57,474 nt of DNA from Candidatus Falkowbacteria bacterium RIFOXYA2_FULL_47_19 (lineage in GTDB: Bacteria > Patescibacteriota > Patescibacteriia > Patescibacteriales > UBA12075). The stretch covers positions 1-57,474 of the forward strand of contig MFGB01000010.1 in the NCBI GenBank assembly GCA_001780275.1. Direction: 5' to 3'. The position numbers and the translations under genes are program-made. Positions 1 through 9,700 of the stretch are shown piece by piece. How positions within the stretch are numbered: position 1 is the first letter of the stretch; every line of letters begins with the position of its first letter. The notes under the pieces are model-generated. The model did no database searches and was not told the DNA's origin. It saw only the letters and a list, made by a program, of their open reading frames with translations.

Positions 1-90
1 ACCTGGAACGGGACGGCCTGGAGATGCGGCTGCCGCGATTCGGCTTGTACGACCCCATATTGGCAATTACAACGGTTTGGTAACTACTAA
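1..90 (+). CDS. 3' end of a paralogue of the 370..2556 protein (C-terminus ...TWNGTAWRCGCRDSACTTPYWQLQRFGNY*), truncated by the window start
   Basis: Frame 1 from base 1 translates to the same C-terminal peptide found after the frameshift of the next gene (2606-2693); TAA at 88-90. Confidence 0.75.
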   Translation, partial: TWNGTAWRCGCRDSACTTPYWQLQRFGNY

Positions 91-369
91 AGTATTGCCT
101 TGTCCGCCCGCGAAGCCGGGCGGGGCAGCTGCAAAGATTCGGGAATTATTAAAGTATTGCCTTGTCCGCCGAAGCTTTAGTGTAGGCGGAGCAGCTGCGG
201 TAAGTTGGAAATAATTAAGTTTAGAGATATTTTTTTACCCTTGATAGGCATAAATTCTTTTATGCCTATTTTGTTTTTTGTCTAATTTATGGTATAATTA
301 CAAAATAAAGATAAAATTTTACATAGATTCATTTTTAGGAGTATTAATTTACAAAATATATTTCCTAAT

Positions 370-2556
370 ATGAAAAAAATCAAAGCGCAATATTTTTTGT
401 CAGTTCTATGTTCCCTTTTTCTGTTCCTTGCCGGCGCCTCCCAGGCGGGTGCACAGGGGACCCTGCCAATTTTTCCGGGGGCTGCCGGCTGGGGAACTTA
501 TACCCGCGCCGCTTACGGCGGGGGATCGAATCCGACTGTATATCGGGTTACTAATCTGGGCGCGTCTGGATCAGGCTCCCTTCAGGCCTGCGTAGCCGCG
601 TCCGGCCCGCGTATTTGCATATTTGAAACATCCGGAGTTATACGGATAACCAGCAATATGGCAATACGGAACCCTTATATAACAATCGCCGGCCAAACGG
701 CGCCGAATCCGGGGATAATGATAAGGGGTGCCGCATTAACAGTGCTCACGCACGATGTTCTTGTGCAACACATCCGTGTTCGCTCCGGGGACGCGGATGA
801 CGGACCCGATAAGTCAAACCGCGATTCATTGCAGATAGATAATAATACCGGCAATACGTATAATGTGGTAATTGATCATTGTTCTTTCAGTTGGAGCGTA
901 GACGAGAATGCTTCAATTTGGAATGAAAATATTTATAACGTTTCCGTGATAAATTCAATTTTTAGCGAAGCCTTGTATCTTGCCGGGCACCCGGAGAACC
1001 CTCCCGACGTACCCCATTCAATGGGCTTTATAATTGGAGAAGGCATAGACAGAACAACGGTGGCATATACTCTTTTAGCGCATAATAACCAAAGGAATAT
1101 TCGTCTTAAACCTAATTCATCCGCTGAGCAGATAAATACCGTAGTGTATAACTACGGCACCAGGGCAGTTGATACAGAGGGAAATATTAATGTTATCGGC
1201 AATCAGTTTATCCCCGGCGACAATACCGAGGCGGACTCAAGTATTTTTTTACGCATCAGCGCGGCAAGGGTTTATACAAGAGACAATATTAACGCGCCCT
1301 CAGGCAACGCCTCTTCTCCGGTTGCCGCTTTGGGCATATCCAATTCCTGTATTCTGCCTTCTAGCGCAGTTTTGAACTATGTTTTAAATTATGCGGGCGC
1401 GCGGCCTGCCAACAGGGATACGGTTGACACAAGAATTATAAATGAAGTTAGAAACAGGACGGGCAGTTTTAAAGATACGGTAGCTGAGGCAGGCGGTTGG
1501 CCTGTTTTAGCGCAGAATACGAGAGCCTTAACTACGCCCGCTAATCCGCACGCTGATAGCGATGGTGATGGGTATACCAATTTAGAGGAGTGGCTTCATC
1601 AATATTCTTCCCAGGTAGAAGGCGGTCAATTGCCTTATTGCGGCACTCCCACCACCTGCTCGAACTGCTGTAGTTCGATCCAGACTTGCCCGACCGCGAT
1701 GACTACCGTCGGAACTTGCGCCCGCTGCTGCGCAACTACCTGCCAAACCGCTTCGACCGATACGACCGCCCCCCGCGTTACCGTTTTTTCTGTTACTCCG
1801 ACCACTTTGACCGTGGGCGCGAGTATTACGGCTAATTACACGGTAACCGACAACACGGCTCTCGCAAGAGCCGAACTCTGGAGAGCTCCTTCCGGCACTA
1901 ATTGCACCGATACGGTCAAAACCGGCTGCGTCTGGACCCAGGTAACATCGGTTAATATTACCGGTACTTCCCGGACCGGCACCTTCACTTCCTCTCCGAC
2001 CGCCGCCGGCACTTTCTATTACGGCCTCCATGCGGTCGACTCTTCCAATAACGTCGGCTATGAACCGGCCCCCGTCCGCGTCACGGTTAACGCCGCTACC
2101 CAGACCTGCACTAATTGCTGTAGCAGCACCCAGACCTGCCCGACCGCGATGACCACCGTCGGTACTTGCGCCCGTTGCTGCGCGACTACCTGCCAGACGG
2201 CCTCAGCCTGCGGCAACGGGAACTGCGAAACAGGGGAGACCTGTTCCTCCTGCGCTTCCGATTGCGGAGCCTGTCCGGGTGGCCAGTGCCAGAAGCTCTC
2301 TTCCGGTTCGGCCATTCCCGCCGGTTACGGCGCTCCCTACAATACCCTCTCTGTTTCCGGCGAACAGCTCATGAGCGTAGTTTGTAACGCCAATTCGGCC
2401 AGCATAAGTATCGGCGCTAATTCGACCAGCCAGTATATCTACCGCTACGGCTATATCTGGCGCAATAACGCCTGGCAAAGGATCGACCTCGTTGGCTCTA
2501 ACCCGGCCTATGAAGGCAATTGGTTTGGGGGAACGCTACCGCTACCGTTAGCCTGA
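370..2556 (+). CDS. Secreted right-handed beta-helix (pectate-lyase-like) protein with DxDxDG calcium-type motif and two Cys-rich repeats; C-terminus frameshifted (intact frame would run to ~2693)
   Basis: Signal peptide MKKIKAQYFLSVLCSLFLFLAGASQAGA; beta-helix-like sequence; DSDGDGYTNLEEW; repeat CSNCCSS.QTCPTAMTTVGTCARCCATTCQTAS twice. Confidence 0.8.
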   Translation: MKKIKAQYFLSVLCSLFLFLAGASQAGAQGTLPIFPGAAGWGTYTRAAYGGGSNPTVYRVTNLGASGSGSLQACVAASGPRICIFETSGVIRITSNMAIRNPYITIAGQTAPNPGIMIRGAALTVLTHDVLVQHIRVRSGDADDGPDKSNRDSLQIDNNTGNTYNVVIDHCSFSWSVDENASIWNENIYNVSVINSIFSEALYLAGHPENPPDVPHSMGFIIGEGIDRTTVAYTLLAHNNQRNIRLKPNSSAEQINTVVYNYGTRAVDTEGNINVIGNQFIPGDNTEADSSIFLRISAARVYTRDNINAPSGNASSPVAALGISNSCILPSSAVLNYVLNYAGARPANRDTVDTRIINEVRNRTGSFKDTVAEAGGWPVLAQNTRALTTPANPHADSDGDGYTNLEEWLHQYSSQVEGGQLPYCGTPTTCSNCCSSIQTCPTAMTTVGTCARCCATTCQTASTDTTAPRVTVFSVTPTTLTVGASITANYTVTDNTALARAELWRAPSGTNCTDTVKTGCVWTQVTSVNITGTSRTGTFTSSPTAAGTFYYGLHAVDSSNNVGYEPAPVRVTVNAATQTCTNCCSSTQTCPTAMTTVGTCARCCATTCQTASACGNGNCETGETCSSCASDCGACPGGQCQKLSSGSAIPAGYGAPYNTLSVSGEQLMSVVCNANSASISIGANSTSQYIYRYGYIWRNNAWQRIDLVGSNPAYEGNWFGGTLPLPLA
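1659..2207 (+). repeat. Intragenic Cys-rich repeat, two copies (about 1659-1756 and 2109-2207)
   Basis: Near-identical ~33-aa units rich in Cys. Confidence 0.8.
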
Positions 2557-2807
2557 CCGCTACCGAACTTACTCAGGAGAACAACCTTATCGCCTATATC
2601 TGCACCTGGAATGGGACGGCCTGGAGATGCGGCTGCCGCGACTCGGCTTGTACGACGCCTTATTGGCAGCTGCAAAGATTCGGGAATTATTAAAGTATTG
2701 CTTGTGAAGCCCGCTCACGAGAGCTCGGCGGGCAGAGATTCGGGAATAATTAATAATTATTATTTGCTCGTCCGAGCGTCCGGAAATTCTGGATTTATAT
2801 ATAACTT

Positions 2808-4007
2808 ATGTATTACTTTAATATTTTTTCATTATTGACCTTGGCAGCCTCGGAGATTTATCTATTATTAAGTATTTATACTTTATCGAAAAATCCGAAG
2901 GCATTATCAAACCGGCTTTTTGTTTTCGTAGCCGCCTCAATGGCCCTGTGGGGCTTGGGTGAAGGCATGGAAAGGGCCGCGGTTGGTGCGGAAAACGCTT
3001 ATTTCTGGGCTAATTATATCGCCGGGATGGGAGCGACGATCCATCCGGCGCTTTTAATGCATTTTTGGCTCGAGTTTTCCGGAGAAATAAATAAATTCAA
3101 GAAAAAGATCCCAGTGTGGACGCTTTATACTCCGTCAGTATTTTTTTTGGTCATAAGATTCTTTTTTCCCCATCTTTTAGTTGTGGGGGTAAAGAAAGAA
3201 TACTGGGGGTATTCTACCGTAGGGACCGATCTTTACCAGGCCTATATGCTCTTTATTGTTATTTATATAGCCGCAATGGTTTATTTGGCTTTAAGAAAAG
3301 CCCGCCACAGCGAAGGGATATTCAAAAATCAGGCCAGGAACATCGGCCTGGGCGTTCTTCTTTCCCTGGTGATCGGTTTCGTTACCCAAGGAATGAAGCC
3401 GTTATTTGATTTTTCTGTTCCGGAGTCAAGTGTATTAAGCACTCTTATATTCGTCTCTTTTATAGCCTATGCCATCAACAAATACGGAATGCTGACGATC
3501 ACAACAAAGATCGTCGCGGAGAATATCATCGCCACCATGAACGATCTTGTGGTGGCCGTGGATAAGAACATGAATATCGCGATGGTCAATAATGCCATAA
3601 CGCATTATGGAATAAAAGATCTGTCGAATAAGCCGATAAAAAAGATTTTATCGGGCGAAAATACTACCCTGGAGTATGGAAAATTACTCGAACAATCGCC
3701 GCTTTTGGATCAAAAAATGAATCTGATCGACCGTGATAGTAAAAAAATTCCCGTGTCCGTCAATATTTCCGCTATAAAAGAAGGCGGCCGCAAAGAAGCT
3801 TTGGGTTTGGTTTTCGTTATGCGCGATACCCGGGAAATAGACGAACTCGTGAAAAATATGCGTGAAAAAGGGATTGAGCTGGAAAAGAAAAATTCCGAAC
3901 TTGAGCAATTCAATAAGCTGGCCGTCGGTCGGGAAATTAAGATGATAGAACTTAAAAACAGGATAAGAGAACTGGAGGGAAATAAAAAACCGGATTCGAT
4001 CGGGTAA
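2808..4007 (+). CDS. Membrane sensor protein: multi-TM N-terminus (7TM histidine-kinase-type) plus PAS-like domain and C-terminal coiled coil, no kinase domain
   Basis: Hydrophobic N-terminal half, PAS-like stretch NIIATMNDLVVAVDKNMNIAMVNNA, charged coiled coil, then stop. Confidence 0.65.
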   Translation: MYYFNIFSLLTLAASEIYLLLSIYTLSKNPKALSNRLFVFVAASMALWGLGEGMERAAVGAENAYFWANYIAGMGATIHPALLMHFWLEFSGEINKFKKKIPVWTLYTPSVFFLVIRFFFPHLLVVGVKKEYWGYSTVGTDLYQAYMLFIVIYIAAMVYLALRKARHSEGIFKNQARNIGLGVLLSLVIGFVTQGMKPLFDFSVPESSVLSTLIFVSFIAYAINKYGMLTITTKIVAENIIATMNDLVVAVDKNMNIAMVNNAITHYGIKDLSNKPIKKILSGENTTLEYGKLLEQSPLLDQKMNLIDRDSKKIPVSVNISAIKEGGRKEALGLVFVMRDTREIDELVKNMREKGIELEKKNSELEQFNKLAVGREIKMIELKNRIRELEGNKKPDSIG

Positions 4008-4026
4008 GCCGTCGGAAAATCGTTCT

Positions 4027-4329
4027 TTGTTAAGCCGGGAGGGGAGAATGAAATGGAAAATGGATTGCGCGTCATGCTTATGGCATAAAAACTATTTCGG
4101 TTTCGGTTTTTGCTTTTTAAATCGGCGGATAATCGATGATTTTTATAAATTCAGTTACCGGTGTTTCATTCTTCCGGATCTGGATTACGCGGTTTATCTG
4201 CACTTCCCCTGGTTCAAATTAGCCTTAAAAGATATTGTTTTAAAGAAAGACCGGGAGGTTTTGATCCAGGAGGGTTTTGCCGCTTGGCAGGGGTGGTTTA
4301 TTGACGAAGAACCAATAAAAGACGGATAA
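4027..4329 (+). CDS. Hypothetical protein
   Basis: ORF in an otherwise empty gap, followed directly by a terminator. Confidence 0.35.
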   Translation: MLSREGRMKWKMDCASCLWHKNYFGFGFCFLNRRIIDDFYKFSYRCFILPDLDYAVYLHFPWFKLALKDIVLKKDREVLIQEGFAAWQGWFIDEEPIKDG

Positions 4330-4333
4330 TAAG

Positions 4334-4359
4334 CGCGGAATTAAAATCCGCGTTTTTTT
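4334..4359 (+). terminator. Intrinsic terminator
   Basis: CGCGGA-attaaaa-TCCGCG followed by T7. Confidence 0.8.
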
Positions 4360-4412
4360 GTTATTGATTTTATGCTATAATATGAATAGCTTATAGCGTT
4401 TGAGCAATAAAT

Positions 4413-4934
4413 ATGATGATACCACTGGTCGATGTAATTTTATTGATTCTTCTTTCCGGCTTTATTTTTTACGGCTTTTTTTTCGGTTTTATCCGGGCGG
4501 TAGGTTCTTTTGTCGGCGTTATAATCGCGGCCGTTCTGGCCAGCCGCCTATACCTGCCAGCCTCGGATCTGGCCGATAGATTTTTTTTCGGCTATGACAA
4601 TTTGGGCCGGGTATTGGCGTTTTTGATATTATTTTCTTTGATCTATAAATTAGTGGGATTGGCATTTTATCTCATTGACCGGATATTCAGCATTTTTACG
4701 ATCATTCCCTTCATGAAAACTTTTAACCGTCTGGGCGGAGCCGTTTTGGGGTTCATATCCGGTTCGCTTTTTATCGGGATCATTCTCTACGTTATCTCGC
4801 GCTATGCGATTCTGGAAACGCTGGCCGGTAAGTGGCTGATCGGCTCGAAAGTCGCGCCTTTTTTCGTCAAATGGGCCAAGATCGTTCTGCCTCTATTGCC
4901 TGACTTTTTAAAGAAGCTCCAGTCATTGATTTAA
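4413..4934 (+). CDS. CvpA family membrane protein
   Basis: LVDVILLILLSGFIFYGFFFGFIRAVGSFVGVIIA typical of CvpA. Confidence 0.8.
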   Translation: MMIPLVDVILLILLSGFIFYGFFFGFIRAVGSFVGVIIAAVLASRLYLPASDLADRFFFGYDNLGRVLAFLILFSLIYKLVGLAFYLIDRIFSIFTIIPFMKTFNRLGGAVLGFISGSLFIGIILYVISRYAILETLAGKWLIGSKVAPFFVKWAKIVLPLLPDFLKKLQSLI

Positions 4935-4957
4935 TTATTCAAATGATTGCCGGATAT

Positions 4958-4982
4958 AAAAAACACCCTTTAGGGTGTTTTT
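4958..4982. terminator. Bidirectional intrinsic terminator
   Basis: AAAAACACCC-ttta-GGGTGTTTTT between convergent genes. Confidence 0.8.
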
Positions 4983-4986
4983 GGAT

Positions 4987-5574
4987 TTAAAAGAGATAAA
5001 ATCTTTTTTCTCCATGAAGGATTTTATATTTGCGCGCCACGGATAGCATGTCCGTGGTTTTTTCATTCTTGAAAAGTTTGTAAGTGATTATCGCCCAGAA
5101 GATCTCCTCGTGGACCACGAAGAGAACATAATCGTCTTTTAGCCCCAAGGAAATTTTTTCGAAAGCGTCGATGACCCTATCCTGGAAAGCCGACTGATCC
5201 TCGAAGCCGGGAAAGCCGTTAAGCCAGTATTCATACCATGGTTTCTTTTCTTGAATGATCAGATCATTTAAGGCGGAAAAATCGAGCGATCGGATATCGA
5301 CGGGGTTAAGATCGGGTGCTTCGTATATCTTTTCCGGAGAGATATTGAGATATTCGGCGCTGGCGCATATAGCGGCGCTTTGGGCCGCGCGTTTTTCGGC
5401 GCTCGTGAATATTTTTTTTACCGGGAAGCGGTTTCCGCCGTGTTCGCGGCAAAGTTTTGCCGCGCTTTCCCGGATCTGGGCTTCGCCCGCTTCCGTTAAA
5501 CCCGTATCAACGCGAATGTTGTTTACCGTACTATGGGCACTGGCGCCATGCCGCACGACTATGGCAATCATCAT
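4987..5574 (-). CDS. Histidine phosphatase family protein (phosphoglycerate-mutase-like)
   Basis: N-terminal VVRHGASAHS (RHG motif) and C-terminal VVHEE. Confidence 0.8.
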   Translation of the reverse strand: MMIAIVVRHGASAHSTVNNIRVDTGLTEAGEAQIRESAAKLCREHGGNRFPVKKIFTSAEKRAAQSAAICASAEYLNISPEKIYEAPDLNPVDIRSLDFSALNDLIIQEKKPWYEYWLNGFPGFEDQSAFQDRVIDAFEKISLGLKDDYVLFVVHEEIFWAIITYKLFKNEKTTDMLSVARKYKILHGEKRFYLF

Positions 5575-5692
5575 CTACCCCCGTTTATTTTTTTTAAAAA
5601 ACAGACTAATAGCTGTTTTAATTGTTACACAATAATGGCACGGTGTCAATCGGCCTAATAAAAAACCGGATACGCGGCCGGTTATTTAACGA

Positions 5693-5971
5693 CTATTCCA
5701 AGGAGCATTTCGGGCAATAGCCCGGCAGGTTGAATCGGCTGTTCAGCCGGTCTTTTTCAAGCCGCCATTCGGACAAGGTTCCCGTAAAACGGGAATAAAT
5801 TTCTATGCGCGCTTCCGGAGGTAAATTTTTTGTCCGAATCATCGTTTTTTTTAAAGCATTTTCATATTCTTCCGGCAAATGGCCCGGGGGCACCGGGAAT
5901 AATCTGAAACCCTTTTCCCCTTTAACGATAATACCGGATAAGATCGGTTTATTTTCATCGATTTCGTCCAT
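5693..5971 (-). CDS. Hypothetical protein with C-terminal CPKCS motif
   Basis: Intact ORF between genes. Confidence 0.5.
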   Translation of the reverse strand: MDEIDENKPILSGIIVKGEKGFRLFPVPPGHLPEEYENALKKTMIRTKNLPPEARIEIYSRFTGTLSEWRLEKDRLNSRFNLPGYCPKCSLE

Positions 5972-6115
5972 TTGCGTTATTCCTCCGTTTAGAGTTGATC
6001 AGTGTTAAGGTCTTTGAAGATATTAACAGTTTTGGCGGAGGTTGTCAAAGAGCGTCAAATTTGTTAAAATATAATAGGAGTTAAAATAAAAAATAGTTTT
6101 AAATCCGTTTGCACT

Positions 6116-6955
6116 ATGCATATAGATACCCACGCTCACATCAATTTCAGCGCCTACCGGGAAGACGGCGAGAATATTATTCGTGACTCCCTTCATGACA
6201 ATGTTTGGATGGTGGTCGTGGGCGCGGATTATAAAACATCGAAGCGGGCCCTGGATTATGCCAATAGATATGAGAAGGGCGTATACGCGGCGGTGGGACT
6301 CCACCCCATGCACCTGTTCCAATTCAGAGCCGCAACGGAAGATTATGATTTTCACACGCGGGGAGAGGAATTCAATTACGGCTCTTACGAAAAACTGGCC
6401 AGTTTTCCTAAGGTGGTGGCCGTAGGCGAGATCGGCCTCGATTATTACCATATGGACATCGGTTTGGACGCTCGTGAGGTAAAAGCGGCGCAAAGGGACG
6501 TTTTTTGGCAACAGCTGCTTTTGGCGCGCACCCTTGATATTCCGGCCCTTATCCATTGCCGTCAGGCTCACGATGATATGATCTCTATACTCAAGGATTT
6601 CCGCAAAGAACATCGCCAGCTGATTCCCGTGGATCGGCCCTGGGCGGTTATGCATTGTTTTTCCGGCGACGAAGACCTGGCCTGGCAATATTTCAACCTG
6701 GGGCTGATCATCTCTTTTACCGGAATTATCACTTTTAGCCGGCAATGGGACGACCTTATCCGCAAGGTGCCTAATAATAAATTCATGATCGAGACCGATT
6801 GTCCGTTTTTAACACCGGAGCCTTACCGGGGCGAGCGTAATTTGCCTGTTTACGTGAAATATGTCGCTAAACGGATAGCTGAAATAAGGAAAGCGGAGAC
6901 GGAAAAAATAGCTGAAATGACCACTCGCACGGCCCGGGATTTTTTCCGGATTTAA
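6116..6955 (+). CDS. tatD: TatD family metal-dependent hydrolase
   Basis: MHIDTHAHINF, AVGEIGLDYY, HCRQA, ETDCPFLTPEPYRG. Confidence 0.92.
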   Translation: MHIDTHAHINFSAYREDGENIIRDSLHDNVWMVVVGADYKTSKRALDYANRYEKGVYAAVGLHPMHLFQFRAATEDYDFHTRGEEFNYGSYEKLASFPKVVAVGEIGLDYYHMDIGLDAREVKAAQRDVFWQQLLLARTLDIPALIHCRQAHDDMISILKDFRKEHRQLIPVDRPWAVMHCFSGDEDLAWQYFNLGLIISFTGIITFSRQWDDLIRKVPNNKFMIETDCPFLTPEPYRGERNLPVYVKYVAKRIAEIRKAETEKIAEMTTRTARDFFRI

Positions 6956-7162
6956 AGATAAAAGACGAGCAAGAACAAATTATTATTTTTGTTCTTTTTA
7001 TTTAACTAATATTAAATACAAAAAAACTATTTACATAAAAAAGCCGGGTCTTGACAATTTGGAATTTGACCTTATAATTAAATAAGTAGTATTACGGAAA
7101 ACCAGAAAAGTCTTTGAAGGACAATGGTCCTTATTATTTTTTTTCATATAAATATAAATTAT

Positions 7163-7531
7163 ATGGACCCTAAAGGCCCTCAAGAACCGAAAACAATCAG
7201 TCAACTGGCCCTATCGGTATTAGCCTATAATGCCGCTTCAATTTTAGGCCCGCTCCTCGGTTTCGGGGCTATCGGTTTTTTCCTGGATTATCATTACGAC
7301 ACAAAGCCTTTGTTCATTATAATAGGCATCGCCACCGCTTTTTTGACCACTAATTTTTTTTTAGTGAAAAGAATCAGCCGGATGATCAGGAGTTTTGAAA
7401 TTAAAACCATTCGAGAAAACAAAAAAACAGATAATGACGGCAACAAAAATAAAAACATAAAAAAGGACGAAGCAGATGGCGATGATGAAGGGGGTGATAA
7501 TGACTATTATGATAATAATAGCGACGATTAG
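7163..7531 (+). CDS. AtpZ/AtpI-type small membrane protein
   Basis: Two TM segments, first gene of the atp operon; start MDPKGPQ preferred over 7124. Confidence 0.7.
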   Translation: MDPKGPQEPKTISQLALSVLAYNAASILGPLLGFGAIGFFLDYHYDTKPLFIIIGIATAFLTTNFFLVKRISRMIRSFEIKTIRENKKTDNDGNKNKNIKKDEADGDDEGGDNDYYDNNSDD

Positions 7532-7581
7532 ATGGGTTGTTTGGTATAAATTAGTATAATTAAATAAATCATAGCAACAAC

Positions 7582-8397
7582 ATGAACATATCTTTGTCTC
7601 CGGAAATTTTATTCCATATCGGTTCTTTCGCGGTCAGCAATGCCCTGCTTTGGTCATTTTTTATCAGCGCCGTATTGATGGTCATCGCTTTGATCTTCGG
7701 GTCGCGCCTAAAAGAAGTCCCCGGGCGTGTCCAGGGCTTGATTGAAATAATTGTCGGAGGGGCTTTTGATTTTGTCCGGTCAATAATTGGGAGCGACAGG
7801 AAGGCCAGAAGAATCTTTCCCCTGGTTTTTTCTATGTTTGTTTTTACCCTGATTTCTAATTTATTTACGTACATACCGGGACAGTCGGCTTTGTCGGTGC
7901 GGGGGGCCGAGGGGACCGTTCCGTTGTTCAGGGCGGTTATGTCCGATTATGGACAGGTTTTCATGATGACCATATTAACTGTCGTATTGGTGCAAATCGT
8001 TACCATTGTTGTTCACGGTCCCTTCGGGTATTTGGGTAAGTTTATAAATTTAAAGGGAATATTTAAATTTTTTGCCGCGCTTTTTCGCGGCCAATTCAGA
8101 CCAGGTGACTTTTTTCAGGGTTTTTTGGACCTCTTTCTCGGTTTAATGGATATAGTGGGCGAGTTGGCTAAGATTTTTTCCCTGTCTTTCCGTTTGTTTG
8201 GCAATATTTTTGCCGGAGAGGTTTTAACCGCCGTTATTTTGTTTTTAGCCCCGTTTTTCGTGCCCCTGCCCTTTATGTTTTTGGGTCTTTTAACGGCCGT
8301 TGTACAGGCTTTTGTTTTTTCCATTCTGACCTTGATATTTGTCACTATGGCCTCGGAAATAGAAGAGGATCAATTGGCGGAACAGTCAACGATGTAA
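7582..8397 (+). CDS. atpB: F1Fo ATP synthase subunit a
   Basis: LSFRLFGNIFAGEVL motif, operon position. Confidence 0.95.
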   Translation: MNISLSPEILFHIGSFAVSNALLWSFFISAVLMVIALIFGSRLKEVPGRVQGLIEIIVGGAFDFVRSIIGSDRKARRIFPLVFSMFVFTLISNLFTYIPGQSALSVRGAEGTVPLFRAVMSDYGQVFMMTILTVVLVQIVTIVVHGPFGYLGKFINLKGIFKFFAALFRGQFRPGDFFQGFLDLFLGLMDIVGELAKIFSLSFRLFGNIFAGEVLTAVILFLAPFFVPLPFMFLGLLTAVVQAFVFSILTLIFVTMASEIEEDQLAEQSTM

Positions 8398-8404
8398 TGA
8401 ATGA

Positions 8405-8686
<282 letters not shown>

Positions 8687-8781
8687 AGGCTAAAACAATC
8701 CCTCTCCGGTTATATTTCCGGGGAGAGATAATTTTATCCTTTATTTTAATCGCGAATTTGCGAATATTATTTGTAAATCAT

Positions 8782-9276
8782 ATGGAGTTATTCAATGCTC
8801 TTGGCGTAAACATAAAAATTTTAATCGCCCAATTTTTAAATTTTGCCGTATTGGTTTTTGTTTTGTATAGATTCGGTTATAAGCCAATCCTCAAAATGAT
8901 CGACGAACGCCAGAAAAAGATCGAGGAGGGGATTGATAATACCCACAAAACCCGGGAAAAACTGGACGAGATCGCCCGGGAAAAAAAGGAAATAATTCAG
9001 GCGGCCAGGGCTGAAGCCCAGGTAATCATGGAAAAGGCGCGTGTTCAGGCGGAGAACAAACAAAAAGAAATGATCAGCCGGGCCAAGGAAGAGATCGGAC
9101 AGGTAATTAATCAGGAAAAAGCCAAGATTCGGCAGGAAAAAGCCGAATCTTTAAAACAGATTCGCCAGGAGGTTTCATCGTTGGTGCTTATTGCCTTAGA
9201 CAGGGTTTTGGGTGAGAAAATAGATGACAAAAAAGACAAGGATATCATACAAAAAGCCGTCAAAGACTTAAAATAG
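8782..9276 (+). CDS. atpF: F1Fo ATP synthase subunit b
   Basis: N-terminal TM plus long helical tail; operon position; start may be 8758. Confidence 0.92.
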   Translation: MELFNALGVNIKILIAQFLNFAVLVFVLYRFGYKPILKMIDERQKKIEEGIDNTHKTREKLDEIAREKKEIIQAARAEAQVIMEKARVQAENKQKEMISRAKEEIGQVINQEKAKIRQEKAESLKQIRQEVSSLVLIALDRVLGEKIDDKKDKDIIQKAVKDLK

Positions 9277-9280
9277 TTTT

Positions 9281-9682
9281 ATGAAAATAAAACCGAAACA
9301 ATACGCCGAAACGCTTTTGGCTCTAACCAGGAATAAAGACCGCCAGGAAGCGATTGGGGTTATAAGTAAATTAGCCGGATTAATTGTCAGGCGCAATCAA
9401 TCGTCTCAGCTGGAAAAGATCATAGAAAGCTTTGAAAAGGCCTGGGACAAAGAGGACGAGCTTGTGGCCGTTGAAATTACCAGCGCCCGTTCTCTAAGTA
9501 AGAGCAGCCGGGAATTGATTCTGGATTATGTCAGTAAGAATGTCCAGGGGCGGAAAACCGAGGTTAAATACGGGATCAATCCGGAACTTATGGGCGGTTT
9601 TATCGTGCGTTACGGCAGCACCATGCTTGATTTCAGTCTAAAAAACAGGTTAAAAGAACTGAAGCAATCGTTGGCAAAATAA
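9281..9682 (+). CDS. atpH: F1Fo ATP synthase subunit delta
   Basis: Operon position; ELMGGFIVRYGSTMLDFSLKNRLKEL. Confidence 0.88.
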   Translation: MKIKPKQYAETLLALTRNKDRQEAIGVISKLAGLIVRRNQSSQLEKIIESFEKAWDKEDELVAVEITSARSLSKSSRELILDYVSKNVQGRKTEVKYGINPELMGGFIVRYGSTMLDFSLKNRLKELKQSLAK

Positions 9683-9700
9683 TAATATTCTTTATATTTA

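Noticed and set aside
2529-2535. Programmed -1 frameshift at TTTGGGGGA as primary explanation
   Set aside because: Not a canonical X XXY YYZ heptamer, and no obvious downstream pseudoknot assessed; an indel or error in the G-run is simpler, so it is kept only as an alternative.
6023-6745. 240-aa antisense ORF over tatD
   Set aside because: The plus-strand frame is an unmistakable TatD protein.
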